Of a DNA stretch of 64,000 nt, positions 9,101 to 18,732 are shown piece by piece. The notes beneath the pieces are model-generated. The model made no database searches. It was not told where the DNA came from and saw only the letters and a program-made list of their open reading frames with translations. The position numbers and the translations under genes are program-made. Source of the DNA: Bryopsis sp. KO-2023 (taxonomy: Eukaryota > Chlorophyta > Ulvophyceae > Bryopsidales > Bryopsidaceae); assembly GCA_030272585.1 (NCBI GenBank), contig BSYQ01000016.1, forward strand, positions 806,001 to 870,000, in the 5' to 3' direction. Each line of letters begins with the position of its first letter. The stretch's first letter is position 1.

Positions 9101-11415
9101 TTCTACTGCAATTGTTTAAGAACGGAGTGCGGGAGGATCTTGCCCCCATCCTGCTGGGTTTTACAGGAGATACCCTGGATGAAGCAGTGGCAAGAGCCAG
9201 ACAGATCGAAGAGAGACAAGTGCGGCCGGGGCCAAAGCGAAAGACAACGATCAACACACTGGAGGAACTGCAGGACCAAGCAGTGATGGAGCCAGTCCTG
9301 GCGGAAGTAAATATTATGGATCAGCGGGTGAACGAACAAATCGAGAATTTGAGGAAGGAGGTGCGCGAACACCAAACCACCACGGACTCGCGACTCAGAG
9401 GAGTGGAGCAGCATGTGAGAACCTCTGGGCAGCAGTTTGGCGAACTCAAAAGTATGATCTCCACTCTATCCGGAATGGTGGCGGATGTGAGACAGCCTAA
9501 TGTGCCAGAGCCAGGAGGAGGGAACTATGGAAACACTGGGGGTACCGGAGCAAACCAAGTGCCAATCAATGGAGGCAGAGGGCAAGGGGCCTACAGAGGC
9601 AATGGCTGGGGAAATGGAGGAGGCAGAGGACGGGGGACTCGGAACAATGGCAATGGAGGAAGAGGCTGGGGAGGAGGGCGTTATGATGTGAACAAAGTCA
9701 GATGTTGGCACTGCTCGCGCCTTGGCCATTATGCCAGCCAGTGTCCTGAACATTTAAACTTCTTCCAGGCGGAAATGGGGGACCACCTGGTGATGGACTT
9801 TGAGCAAACGGACCCTGGGGCAACCACCACAGAAGGACCCGAGGAGGTTCTGGCACCAATCTGGTACTCTGAAATGGATATTGACCACGGAGGCTTGGAC
9901 GGGGACCAGGGAGGCAGTGGAGGAACCCCCATGGACACGAGCCCAATACCTTCGGAACCTCGAGCAGATGCTGGGGAGGAAGTTGTGATGGAGGAACCAA
10001 AGGAGGAACCAGAACCCCCACAGCCGGAGGAGAAGACAAAGTCTGTGCCTGAACCAGAAGATGTGCCGAGGCCACGAGATGAGCCACAAGGATCGAGACC
10101 GGTTATGTTACCACCTATGTTACCTCCACCCATGCGGCCACCGTCCCCACGGAATACCATGACCAAGAAAAAGAAAATGGGGAAAAAGACGGCGGGGGAG
10201 CCAAAAGAGAAGAGAATGTTTACGGCGGCAGAGGCCAAAAAGTTTGTGGAGGGTCTGATGACGGAGGTTCCAGTGGCGAGTCTGTGCCAGCACCACCCGG
10301 AGTTGATCGATGCATGGTTGAAGGCACTGAGGGTGCCCATGGCTAAAGTACCTGCAATCACTACTGTGGAGGGAGTGGGCAAGCCCAGCCCATATGCAGT
10401 CACTACCGCCACAGCCAAGATCATGGAGACCAAGGTACCAGGGGCCATCATTGATACGGGGGCGAGTGCTTGTGTGATATCGGCCCAACTCCTAGCACGG
10501 ACAGGGTTGACCCACCTGATGGAGGCACCGAAGGGAAGGTACCGGGATTGCAATGGCGAGACTAGGCAAGCTCTGGGGTACATCCCTGCCCTGCCCATCG
10601 CCCTTGGACAATGCAAACAGATTGTACCGTGCCATGTAGTGGAGAACGAACATCTATCCCTAATCATTGGGACCCCGTGGTTGGTGGATACCGGTACAGA
10701 GATCCACTTCGGTTTCAAGCGGCTCACTCCGTGTGTGGCTGGACGGCGAGTAGGTCACGTACCCATCGAGTTCCTTCACACAACGACGCCTGAGAGTGCT
10801 GCAGTCGTCGCAGTTTACCAAACCCTCCGATCGATCGAAGAAACGAGCGCCGCCCCAGAACCGCCAGCAGCCCCCACTGGAAAGCAGCCACAGCAGGATT
10901 CAATGACGAGCCAGACGCCACCGGGGGAACGCCGACCAGATGGGTTTATCCAGCCCTACCTCTACGTTCCTCAACCCCCTCCTCTGTGGATCACCAAGCG
11001 CCAGAAGGCGGTGCTGCAGGAGTGCTGCACTATTCGGCGGGGAAAGGGGATGAGTGAGGCGGCGGCCACACATCTGTATCACCAAGAGGCAGAAATACTG
11101 GACACCAGAGGGAGGCGCCATGGGGGGACAAAGAGGGAGTTCAAAAAGATCCACGACGAAAGGTTGCGATGTGAGGGAGAGCCGAGAAAAAGGGATGCGA
11201 TCACAAGGGAGTATTTCCGAAGGTGCGACGCCGTGACGAGCGCACAGAGGGAGGAGTCGGAGGAGATGTTGGGGCACTTCCGCAGGGAGGCCCACAAGTG
11301 GAGGCCAGTGGAGGGTGGCGAGACTGGGGGGGAGACCTCCACAGCAGCCGCAGCTGGCGGGGAGGGGAGGAGTGAGCCACCAAGGGTGGTGAGCTACGAC
11401 TCCTCGGATTTTTAA
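6145..11415 (+). CDS. Element Z Gag-protease polyprotein
   Basis: This frame is 1756 residues. A charged N-terminal region is followed by about 13 near-identical 30-residue acidic repeats (residues of about 263-652), a polyproline stretch just after residue 790, a retrotransposon Gag domain (about 830-1030), a Gly-rich linker, a CCHC zinc knuckle (CWHCSRLGHYASQC, near 1190) and an aspartic protease with DTGASACVIS near 1436. The tail is charged. Gag and protease share one frame, while pol starts separately at 11589; Ty3 relatives often use frameshifting or a second initiation for this. The repeats make it far longer than a usual Gag. Confidence 0.85.
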   Translation: MLQQACYTFWENVQEGSLDDQELKAAGFRLRLYHWQEREQVAEEVAYRPPLTIHPEFIGPIPAIFEDEWVAVWCHRFRAKSFWWIYQSVLTGLLTKEEGDSQTRELFSNDLSGLFKLARDRARDHEVSRLFWGEHEAARLGTERVEERVSEELQKAEQQWKTKFLKGLEDEYHQRTEGDAEGSRPASRNSPDLSGGAGEVGGVGEPEEKPDSEISDESLGGSAETVHDETEQGSAREWVRVESEDEERESHEDSPRDWEAEVVVEEVGVEPSEEGAPEGDLVGATDQEEAKVVVEEVGVEPVEEGASEGDLVGATDQEEAEVVVEEVGVEPVEEGASEGDLVGAADQEEAEVVVEEVGVEPVEEGASEGDLVGTTDQEEAEVVVEEVGVEPVEEGASEGDLVGATDQEEAEVVVEEVGVEPVEEGASEGDLVGATDQEEAEVVVEEVGVEPVEEGASEGDLVGVTDQEEAEVVVEEVGVEPVEEGASEGDLVGVTDQEEAEVVVEEVGVEPVEEGASDGDLVGTTDQEEAEVVVEEVGVEPVEEGASEGDLVGTTDQEEAEVVVEEVGVEPVEEGASEGDLVGTTDQEEAEVVVEEVGVEPVEEGASEGDLVGTTDQEEAEVVVEEVGVEPVEEGASEGDLVGTTDHEEAEVVEEEISVEPDEEGGSAAVPGSSGETNGVGSGGGTEYHSAASRAEGRAYRIEPGFPEDPSEPSSTTSDEEESHEGEGERESTSSSGEGSLPPDQPPLNPFFAFDDEGEGESGSSSSAEEEPLPDQPPLNPFAFEVGLPYLQPPVPPVPPPVPPVPPGPPPVPPPLPPPPPPPHPPGGVGAMAHPRGPPNRLINSQLTAFTGAEKEDVATWIRSYEILATGSGWSVPPAVPDHEDQRIERLVLYTTGKARSWVDNWTARHPTHVGGLPNPERTWQELQMGMLARFGVAPATLVARILERKQKNDETVGEYASALSQMQQQLNASRAPGSPAVADELLLQLFKNGVREDLAPILLGFTGDTLDEAVARARQIEERQVRPGPKRKTTINTLEELQDQAVMEPVLAEVNIMDQRVNEQIENLRKEVREHQTTTDSRLRGVEQHVRTSGQQFGELKSMISTLSGMVADVRQPNVPEPGGGNYGNTGGTGANQVPINGGRGQGAYRGNGWGNGGGRGRGTRNNGNGGRGWGGGRYDVNKVRCWHCSRLGHYASQCPEHLNFFQAEMGDHLVMDFEQTDPGATTTEGPEEVLAPIWYSEMDIDHGGLDGDQGGSGGTPMDTSPIPSEPRADAGEEVVMEEPKEEPEPPQPEEKTKSVPEPEDVPRPRDEPQGSRPVMLPPMLPPPMRPPSPRNTMTKKKKMGKKTAGEPKEKRMFTAAEAKKFVEGLMTEVPVASLCQHHPELIDAWLKALRVPMAKVPAITTVEGVGKPSPYAVTTATAKIMETKVPGAIIDTGASACVISAQLLARTGLTHLMEAPKGRYRDCNGETRQALGYIPALPIALGQCKQIVPCHVVENEHLSLIIGTPWLVDTGTEIHFGFKRLTPCVAGRRVGHVPIEFLHTTTPESAAVVAVYQTLRSIEETSAAPEPPAAPTGKQPQQDSMTSQTPPGERRPDGFIQPYLYVPQPPPLWITKRQKAVLQECCTIRRGKGMSEAAATHLYHQEAEILDTRGRRHGGTKREFKKIHDERLRCEGEPRKRDAITREYFRRCDAVTSAQREESEEMLGHFRREAHKWRPVEGGETGGETSTAAAAGGEGRSEPPRVVSYDSSDF
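6931..8100. repeat. 90-bp coding minisatellite, 13 copies
   Basis: The unit runs from GTTGTGGAAGAAGTCGGAGT to AGCCGAGGTT and is in frame, coding VVVEEVGVEPVEEGASEGDL and ten more residues. Copies differ at only a few bases, so the array expanded recently or is being homogenised. A weaker fourteenth copy follows. The units touch with no spacers. Confidence 0.95.
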
Positions 11416-11588
11416 GTGGGCCGGCCACCGACGTCCTTCTTCGGCGACACCTGAAGGGGTGGCGGAGGTGGTTCGGTCCCACAAAGGGGAATAAAGGGAA
11501 AAGGGGAAGAGGGCGGCGTGGCAAGCGTGCGGGTAAACGAGAACAATGGCGTCGAGCAGGCAGGAGGATCAAGGAGCAGGAAGCGAGA

Positions 11589-13427
11589 ATGCAACGCCAA
11601 ACGGAAGAAGTAGAAAGGGCCAGGAGTCTGTGGCCGGACTCATGGGCCATGCAATGCTTAAACCATAGCAGAACAGTGGAGGCAGAAATCCTTATGAGGG
11701 AGGGAATGGGAGAAGAAAAAGAAAAAAAGGGAAAAGAAAATTCAAGGGAAAGGAAAGCCAAAGAAACAGAAAAAGAAGAGGAAAGAAAAGAAAAAGGAGA
11801 AAGGAAAGAAAGGTTTGGGTTGAGGGAAATGGGACAGGCAGCAGTTCAGCTGCAGGAAAATCAGATTTGGGCAGGGGTGGTTCCCCTTGGGACTTCTGAT
11901 GTAGAAAATAAAACGTTTGCCACAGAAAAGGAAAGGGAAGAGAAAAAGGTGTCACTTAGAGAAAAACTGGAAGAACTGAAAATTAGTCCCCATCTTACCC
12001 CCCACCAAAGAAAAGAGCTGCTGGAGCTTCTGCAGCAGTACCCCGATGCCTGTGCTTGGTCCTCGGATCAAGTCGGGCAAACCAACATATTATACCACGA
12101 GATCCCCACCGGAGATCATCCCCCCATCAGGCAGAATCCCTACCGGTTCAGTTTTGCGGAGAACCAGGTAGTCAAATCGGAGGTGGCGAGGATGCTCCTG
12201 GATGGAGTGGTGCGGAAGTCAAAGTCCCCGTGGGCCTCACCGATCGTCTTGGTTCCAAAGCCAGATGGGTCGGTGCGGTTCTGTGTTGATTACCGCAAGC
12301 TCAACAAGGTGACCACCCGAGATAGCTTTCCTCTCCCGAGGATAGAGGATGCGATCAACCAGTTCTCGGAGGCCAAGTTCTTCACCGCTTTGGATTTGAG
12401 ATCAGGGTATTGGCAGGTCAGGATGAGCACTGCCTCCGCGGAGAAAACGGCCTTCATCACACAGGAGGGGCTGTATGAGTTCGTGGTGATGCCCTTCGGG
12501 CTCAGTAACGCCCCAGCGACATTCCAAAGGATGATGAACGAGGTACTGGGACCTATGCTGTGGAAGGGGGTGATCGTGTATTTGGATGATATCATCATCT
12601 ATGCGGAGACTTGGGAAAAGCATCAGGAGATCTTGGCAGAGGTGCTGCAGCGGCTGAAGGAGGCCAACCTGAGGATCAGCCCGAGGAAATCGGACTTCGG
12701 GTTTGAGGAGCTACTCTACTTGGGCCACATCGTGGGAAAAGGGGAAATCAAGATGAATCCGAAGAAGGTAGCCACAGTGGAGCTGCAGGAGCCACCGGTG
12801 GATGTGTCTACTCTGAGGTCCTTCCTTGGCCTTACTTCTTACTACAGGAGATTTGTGCGCGACTATGCAAGGATCGCTGCACCTCTGACGGAGTTGTTGA
12901 AGAAGGATGTGCCATTTGAATGGAGGGAACGACAACAACAAGCATTTGAGAGGCTGAAGAAAAGCATAACCGATCAACCAGTCCTGGCTCCACCACAGCC
13001 ACACCTACCATACACTCTGCAGACAGACTGGAGCAGCCAGGCTGTGGGGGCAGTACTCTGCCAGAAGGATGAGCAAGGGAGAGAGCATGTGGTAGCCTAT
13101 GCCAGCAAAAGACTCAACCCAGCGGAGAAGAACTATTCGGTAGTGGAGGGGGAGTGCCTGGCAGTGGTATGGGCTTGCACCCTATTCAGGCCATACATCT
13201 ATGGCACAGAATTTGTGCTGCAGACAGACCAGCGGGCATTACAGTGGTTGATGACAGGCACTAAACTGACGGGAAAACTGATGAGGTGGGCACTCCGCCT
13301 ACAGGAGTTTGATTTCAGGATTGAGTTCCGCGCTGGAAAAAGCAATGCGAATGCGGATGCACTGACCAGGCTTCCAGTTCCACTGGATCATCCGATAGTC
13401 AGTGGATCCACAGCACTTCGTCCATAA
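11589..13427 (+). CDS. Element Z reverse transcriptase-RNase H
   Basis: A 612-residue frame opens with a Lys/Glu-rich leader. The Ty3-type reverse transcriptase follows, with a FCVDYRKLNKVT motif, FGLSNAPATF and the active site YLDD at residues 331-334. An RNase H domain begins near QTDWSSQAVGAVL. The DAAD-like RNase H end (NADALTRLP) is also seen. Integrase follows in a separate ORF after about 160 bp. Confidence 0.88.
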   Translation: MQRQTEEVERARSLWPDSWAMQCLNHSRTVEAEILMREGMGEEKEKKGKENSRERKAKETEKEEERKEKGERKERFGLREMGQAAVQLQENQIWAGVVPLGTSDVENKTFATEKEREEKKVSLREKLEELKISPHLTPHQRKELLELLQQYPDACAWSSDQVGQTNILYHEIPTGDHPPIRQNPYRFSFAENQVVKSEVARMLLDGVVRKSKSPWASPIVLVPKPDGSVRFCVDYRKLNKVTTRDSFPLPRIEDAINQFSEAKFFTALDLRSGYWQVRMSTASAEKTAFITQEGLYEFVVMPFGLSNAPATFQRMMNEVLGPMLWKGVIVYLDDIIIYAETWEKHQEILAEVLQRLKEANLRISPRKSDFGFEELLYLGHIVGKGEIKMNPKKVATVELQEPPVDVSTLRSFLGLTSYYRRFVRDYARIAAPLTELLKKDVPFEWRERQQQAFERLKKSITDQPVLAPPQPHLPYTLQTDWSSQAVGAVLCQKDEQGREHVVAYASKRLNPAEKNYSVVEGECLAVVWACTLFRPYIYGTEFVLQTDQRALQWLMTGTKLTGKLMRWALRLQEFDFRIEFRAGKSNANADALTRLPVPLDHPIVSGSTALRP

Positions 13428-13586
13428 GGATCTTCCGGGGATCTCAAGATCATGGCTGGAAAAAGAGGAACCATTGTTGGTCCAATGGGGGTACTTCTAG
13501 ACTGAAGGCAAGGCCACACGAACCCCGAAAAAGTAGCGTGGAACACCGTGACCGTTCGGACTTCGTGATTTGCCACAGTTGCTGCC

Positions 13587-16500
13587 GTGATCAAAGGAGG
13601 AGGTCAAAGGAGAATGGATCCATGGGCGGATGCGGAACTGATGGAATTCTTGAAAACAACGGCATTACCCGCTGAGAAACAAGCAAAAGCGAGGGTGCGA
13701 AAAAGGGGTCAGAGATATCGATGGGTGGGAGGAGATCTACACCCACTCAAGTGCTTGAGTAAACAAGGAGAATGGCTAGAGGTGCCAAAAGAGGAGCAAA
13801 GGCCAACTGTGGTCCGAAAAGTCCACAGAGAAAATGCGCACATCGGCGGCAGAGGATTGTGCCAGAAAGTGCAGCAGAGATACTGGTGGCCATATATAAG
13901 GAAAGAGGTAGAACAAGTGTGGCAGACGTGCCACAGCTGCAGAAGAAGTCAGAAAGCGCCTAAGGAACGACACCCATTAAGGCAGCATATACCGTTAAGA
14001 GCCTGGGAGAGACTGGGTATGGACTTGATCACCCTGCCCACCACCGGAACGGGAGAAAAATATGTGATAGTCATGGTAGACTACTTCACCAAGTGGACGA
14101 TCGCCGGGGCATTAACGAGTAAGAGGAGTTCTGCGGTGGCGGCGTGGCTGAAGGCCTCGGTGTTCCATCCATATGGACCGCCCGCCTCCATCATCACAGA
14201 CAACGGGAGTGAATTCGAAGGAGAGGTGGCAGAACTTCTACAGCAGTGGGGAGTCCAGCTGAGGAAAGGACGCCCATACCACCCGGAGACCAATGGGCTG
14301 GTCGAAAGAATGAACCGGGAGATACAACAACTATTGCGGAGGGAGTGTGGCGGCGGGATCACGCCCCAATGGCCGGAGAAACTGCAGGAGGTGATTTATG
14401 CTATCAACACCAGGGAACACACCTCCACCGGACTCAGCCCCGCCAAGGCATTGTTTTTCCGGGAGTTTTCCACCAAAACCAAACGAAATGAACGCTTAGC
14501 AGAATTGCGAGGGGAGTTACGCCGGGCAGATGCAGTGGAGCTGCAGCGCCAGGTCACCCTGAGGTTTATGAATGAGGAGAGGAAAGCTCAGGAGGGGAGT
14601 CTTGCCAGAGCCTTGCAGAAAGCAAGGGTCAAACAGCAGCTGGGGCACCTCTGGGAGACGATCAGGCGGGGTAAAGCTCCAGCAGAACTGAAAGTAGGGG
14701 ACATGGTGATGTTGTGCTCAACTCGGTTCCCCTACCACCCCAAGGAGATGGAATTCAATCAGGGGCCATGGATGGTCCAGGAATTACGTGGGGATTTGGT
14801 AAAGGTGGGTCAGACCCCAAGGGATGCATGGACTGTGGACAGGGTACAGTGTCGCCTCATTGAGAGGACGGACGTGGAGGAGTCTCGTGGCGGAAGTGCA
14901 GAAAAACCCGACAGCGGCGGCGAATTGTTAGACGAATTTGCACTTTTCGAGAGCCCAGCGACCATGTTCCGATTCGTATGTTTCCTGGCCATCATATGCG
15001 GCGTGTTGAGTAGTGGCGGAGGCGGAGTAGGGCCAATCGGTGGCGCACGTGAGGGTGGCGGCGATCAGCCAGAGCGAGGGGGCAGTGGATCATCGCAAAG
15101 GGGCGGCGGAAATCAACCAGGGCAAGGAAATGACGACACACCCATGGCTGAATCCGGCAGCCTCGATACAGCAGATTTGGAGGCGGAATATGGATTGCAG
15201 GAGGAGGAGACAGTGGAGGAGTTGGTCAGCGAGCCCATGGTGGAGATCGCCTTTCCAGCAGCCGGGCCATCACAACCTCCACCAGTAGAACTCCCGGCCA
15301 CCTTCCGAAATCTGCCGGTGGAGCTGCAAATTGATGCAGTGGCCGCGTACTTTGCGGCGATCCTTGCGAGCCATATGACCCAGCCGGAAACCCAGAATGT
15401 TGCCACCCAAACCGACGAAGAAGAGCAGCGGGATCAGGGGTCGCAGGCTACCTGCGACATGGTGCCGTGGAATCAATGGGAGCAACAACGGAGGCGGATG
15501 AAGAAGATGGCGGACCTCTTGGATCGCCAGAAGGATCGGATCGCGGAACTGACGGGGAAGGAAAAAGGATCGCTACACCCCCGAAGCAGCCACCCACGAA
15601 AGAAAACGGTGAAAAGCCTCAAGGCTGGGGACATTGGGGAAGGAGGAAAGCCACCTCCTCAGTTGGGTCCAGAAGACTTGGAGGAAGCTACAGCAACATT
15701 AACAGGAGAACAGCCACTCCATCAGCCTGGACAAGGAGGTCTGGAGGGATCAACAGCAGCAACAGCAGCCACAGCAGCAACAGCAGCCACAGCAGCAACA
15801 GCAGCCACAGGAGGGGGGCAGCATGAGGAAACCACAGTGGGGGAAGGCTCAGGATTGGTTGGGAGTGAAGCAGGGACTGGGGAGAAAGTGGGGGAGGAGC
15901 AGCCAACAACACCAGAGGATGAACCCCCAGCTCCAGCTGATGTGATCCCAGGAGGCCCACCACATCCACAGCCACTGTCGGCTCAGGAATGGGCGGAGGT
16001 GCAGAGGGAGGAAAGAGATCGATCGTTGGCGGGACACCAGCCGCTGCCTGGGATGCATTACCGGAGAGGATGGGAGGAGAGGGTGTCACAGCCTCGTGTG
16101 GAGGAACCTGATCCAGTTCCGTTTGCCCACCAAGCGGAGCAAGCAGGACCCCAGGATCCACCAGCTGAACTCCCAACGACGGAGGAAGTGCCTCCAGCCT
16201 CCCAACTCGTCTTGCTGCCACCAGGGCCAATCAGACCACCAGCTCCACCCATGGCGGGACCTCGGCCACCACGCCCCTTCCAGATGTTCCAGAATGTCCA
16301 AGCCCCATTCGCGTTCGGAGCAGGAACTCCCACAGGAACTACCCCGGGATTAAGCCAAAGCGGGACTCCAGCATCGAAGGGAGGAGCGCCAAGGAAGGGC
16401 CCAACCACTAGACTCGCCTCAGGAAAAGGGAAGCTCAAGAAGGTCGTCTTGGATTTTTCAGGAACGGATACGGAGACTGGCGAGGACGAAGGGCCCCCAG

Positions 16501-17123
16501 ACGGAACAGCACCGGGTGATGGAAAGGGACAGCACGGCCAGAGCAGCGGCGGCGGCACCCCAGGGATGGGTACGCGTTGCAGCCGTTGTTCAAAACCGCC
16601 CGGCTCCAACGCGTACATCCCAACCGCCTGTAAGTTTGCTAACACACCCGGGCACCACCGACACTGCTCGCGAGACCGCTTTGGAAAATCCTGGAAAGCG
16701 TGTGCCAAGGATGTGTTGGCCATCCTCGTGGCCTTGCGGCGCCCCGACCTCTTCTGCCGCGGACGCGAACTCACGCTGGGGGACATCCCGGCGGCGGACC
16801 TTTCATGGATCCCGGAGTATCGCCCTGGCATCACCGCCGACGAGGTCTTCCAAAATCGCTGCTGGCGATGCGAAGCGGAAGCCAGAAACTTCCCAACGAC
16901 GGCATACTGGCGCACGCTGACGGCGGAGATGTGGGGGCGATACCCCGAGCTCCGTCGGCCGTTCCCTGACGAGATCCCCCTGGAGAGAGGCAGCGCAGCC
17001 AAGCGGCCCCGAGAAGACGAAGGTCCAGACGATCCAGCAGCAGGAGGAGAGCCGCCGGAGCACTGTCGCGGAGGTCAGGGAGGACCGCCACCACCACCAC
17101 CGCCGCCGCCGCCGACAGCCTAA
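13587..17123 (+). CDS. Element Z integrase with long C-terminal extension
   Basis: The frame is 1178 residues. Residues of about 70-130 hold the HHCC zinc domain (HRENAHIGG, then CHSC). The DDE core follows, with GMDLITLP, TDNGSEF and the catalytic Glu in NGLVERMNRE. After the usual integrase end (about 440) come a hydrophobic stretch that would be a good signal peptide if started at Met 460 (MFRFVCFLAIICGV), Gly-rich and acidic segments, a heptad-like region near 630, an Ala/Thr repeat from CAG/ACA triplets (15745-15810), a Pro-rich region and a Cys/His cluster from about 995 (CSRC, HHRHC, CWRC). The last parts match the order in the accessory proteins of A and C. Confidence 0.82.
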   Translation: MIKGGGQRRMDPWADAELMEFLKTTALPAEKQAKARVRKRGQRYRWVGGDLHPLKCLSKQGEWLEVPKEEQRPTVVRKVHRENAHIGGRGLCQKVQQRYWWPYIRKEVEQVWQTCHSCRRSQKAPKERHPLRQHIPLRAWERLGMDLITLPTTGTGEKYVIVMVDYFTKWTIAGALTSKRSSAVAAWLKASVFHPYGPPASIITDNGSEFEGEVAELLQQWGVQLRKGRPYHPETNGLVERMNREIQQLLRRECGGGITPQWPEKLQEVIYAINTREHTSTGLSPAKALFFREFSTKTKRNERLAELRGELRRADAVELQRQVTLRFMNEERKAQEGSLARALQKARVKQQLGHLWETIRRGKAPAELKVGDMVMLCSTRFPYHPKEMEFNQGPWMVQELRGDLVKVGQTPRDAWTVDRVQCRLIERTDVEESRGGSAEKPDSGGELLDEFALFESPATMFRFVCFLAIICGVLSSGGGGVGPIGGAREGGGDQPERGGSGSSQRGGGNQPGQGNDDTPMAESGSLDTADLEAEYGLQEEETVEELVSEPMVEIAFPAAGPSQPPPVELPATFRNLPVELQIDAVAAYFAAILASHMTQPETQNVATQTDEEEQRDQGSQATCDMVPWNQWEQQRRRMKKMADLLDRQKDRIAELTGKEKGSLHPRSSHPRKKTVKSLKAGDIGEGGKPPPQLGPEDLEEATATLTGEQPLHQPGQGGLEGSTAATAATAATAATAATAATGGGQHEETTVGEGSGLVGSEAGTGEKVGEEQPTTPEDEPPAPADVIPGGPPHPQPLSAQEWAEVQREERDRSLAGHQPLPGMHYRRGWEERVSQPRVEEPDPVPFAHQAEQAGPQDPPAELPTTEEVPPASQLVLLPPGPIRPPAPPMAGPRPPRPFQMFQNVQAPFAFGAGTPTGTTPGLSQSGTPASKGGAPRKGPTTRLASGKGKLKKVVLDFSGTDTETGEDEGPPDGTAPGDGKGQHGQSSGGGTPGMGTRCSRCSKPPGSNAYIPTACKFANTPGHHRHCSRDRFGKSWKACAKDVLAILVALRRPDLFCRGRELTLGDIPAADLSWIPEYRPGITADEVFQNRCWRCEAEARNFPTTAYWRTLTAEMWGRYPELRRPFPDEIPLERGSAAKRPREDEGPDDPAAGGEPPEHCRGGQGGPPPPPPPPPPTA

Positions 17124-18190
17124 AAAGGGGGGAAGGTGAAAAGAAGAGAAAAAAAAAAAAAAAAAAGGAAGGAAAATGGGGGAGGGGTGACTGTTTGTTT
17201 TTGTTTTTATTGTTTTTATTTGTTTTTGTTTTATTGGTTTTCATGAGAATGGCTATGGAGACAGCCTTCTCAAAGAAAAGTAGTAGCTGAACTGGGTTGG
17301 ATCAGTAAGAATGGAAAAGAAAAGGAAGTGAGAAAGAGAGAGTAAGAGTTCAGAGTTCAGGGCTCTCTTTTTGATGACTTTTTGTTTTTGCTTTTATTGT
17401 TTTTGTTTTTGTTTTATTGGTTTTCATGAGAATGGCTATAGAGACAGCCTTCTCAAAGAAAAGTAGTAGCTGAACTGGATTGGACCAGTAAGAATGGAAA
17501 AGAAAAGGAAGTGAGGAAGAGAGAGTAAGAGTTCAGAGTTCAGGGTTCTTTCTTAAATCTTTTTGATACATGATTTCAAGTTGCTATGAGGGTTAGAGAA
17601 CAGACTGTCTGCTGCTGAAGTGGGCAGGCAGTAAAACACTGTGGCAGGAGTGGGTGTCTGATGGGTTAGGTATCTTTTTGGGGGAAGGCATGAAAAAGGG
17701 GGGGGGGGGGGGAAATAAACAAACAGAAACCTCTGGTTATTGGACCTGAAAAAGAAAAAAAAAAAAAAAAAAAAAGAGAACAAGCCTACTGGTTGAGAAG
17801 GCAGGTTGCTCAGTATTTCTAGGGATGAAGTGAACAAGCTGACAGAACAGCTGTGGATTGTGTTGTGCTTGTGTTATCAAGGTTAACAGACATTTTTCCT
17901 GTTGTGTAGAAAGTGATAATCAGAAAAAAAAAAAAAAAAAAAAAAAACTTTTCTTTTGGATCCCAACATACTGACACTTAGCACTTGTTCTGTAGTACTG
18001 GGGACATTGCATCTGTGGACTTAGTGGTTGAATAGGCAGTTAGGTCTTTCTATTCACCACTTCTCCAACAGTTCTGACCCCAGTTATCTTGAAAATGGAA
18101 GTCTAGACACAGAAACAGTTCAGAAAAGAGGGGAGGGGATGTTAAAACTTTTGGGGACAAAAGTTCAGGGAGGAAGGGAGTGGTTACAGC
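17124..18190 (+). other. Element Z 3' untranslated region with a direct duplication
   Basis: No coding sequence is supported here. A stretch of about 175 bp (17205-17380, containing GGTTTTCATGAGAATGGCTA) is repeated at 17385-17555. Long A and G homopolymers occur at 17151-17166, 17698-17712, 17756-17775 and 17925-17947. The 3' LTR begins at 18191 after the sequence GTGGTTACAGC. Confidence 0.6.
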
Positions 18191-18721
18191 TGTAACCCCA
18201 AACCACGTCACCTCCACCGATTTCGTCACACTGGCCAAGGCCAGAGTGCTATCGGGTAGAGGAGGGGTAGTTAGGACAGTCCAGCCACAGTCTGGAAGTA
18301 GCAGTCCAGCTGCGGAAATGACTAGGTTGGACGGTCCTAGGGGTAGAGACTAAGGGAAGGGATTGAGGGAGGTTAGGAAGATCAGCTAGGCTTGATAGGT
18401 TAGGTAGTCCCCATCAGTAGGTGGGATCCTAGGTGATCAGTGGGACTAGGGTGAGTCAGGCGGCAGCCTATTTAATGGCTGATCTTAGGTTATTGGACAT
18501 TCTGGGTGAGGCTTTTGTGTTTATTCGGGTTTGGACCCTTTATTGATTGTTGTAAGAAAGCTTGTGTGAAGAGTCCTGAGTAAGGTGCCTTGCAAAGGCC
18601 GTGTGATCAAGTTCAAGAGGGGCTGTCCCCACTTCCGCCGTTCCCGTTCTGCAGAAACGCCATCACAACCGTTAAGTACGGCTGCAGGGGTGACCCCAGC
18701 GGTCAAGGTTACCCTATTTGT
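18191..18721 (+). repeat. Element Z 3' LTR
   Basis: The segment is identical by eye to 5579-6109. It is followed by GGTTACA (18722-18728), which is absent after the 5' copy, and then by the TSD CTTG. Confidence 0.93.
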
Positions 18722-18732
18722 GGTTACACTTG

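Larger units (their letters stand above)
5577..18728 (+). mobile_element. Element Z: complete Ty3-type LTR retrotransposon with fused 3' domain
   Basis: Z lies between 4-bp TSDs CTTG (5573-5576 and 18729-18732) inside the reverse transcriptase region of element Y. It has 531-bp LTRs, a primer-binding site at 6110, a long gag-protease ORF (6145-11415), reverse transcriptase-RNase H (11589-13427), and integrase with a long C-terminal extension (13587-17123). At 13.2 kb it is large for a Ty3 element. The LTRs look identical by eye and the ORFs are long, so it looks whole and is the youngest layer. Confidence 0.92.

Noticed and set aside
4175-18728. Tyrosine-recombinase (DIRS-type) retroelements
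   Set aside because: The inverted tips suggested it, but Z has a clear DDE integrase, both elements have direct LTRs and 4-bp TSDs, and no recombinase motif is visible.
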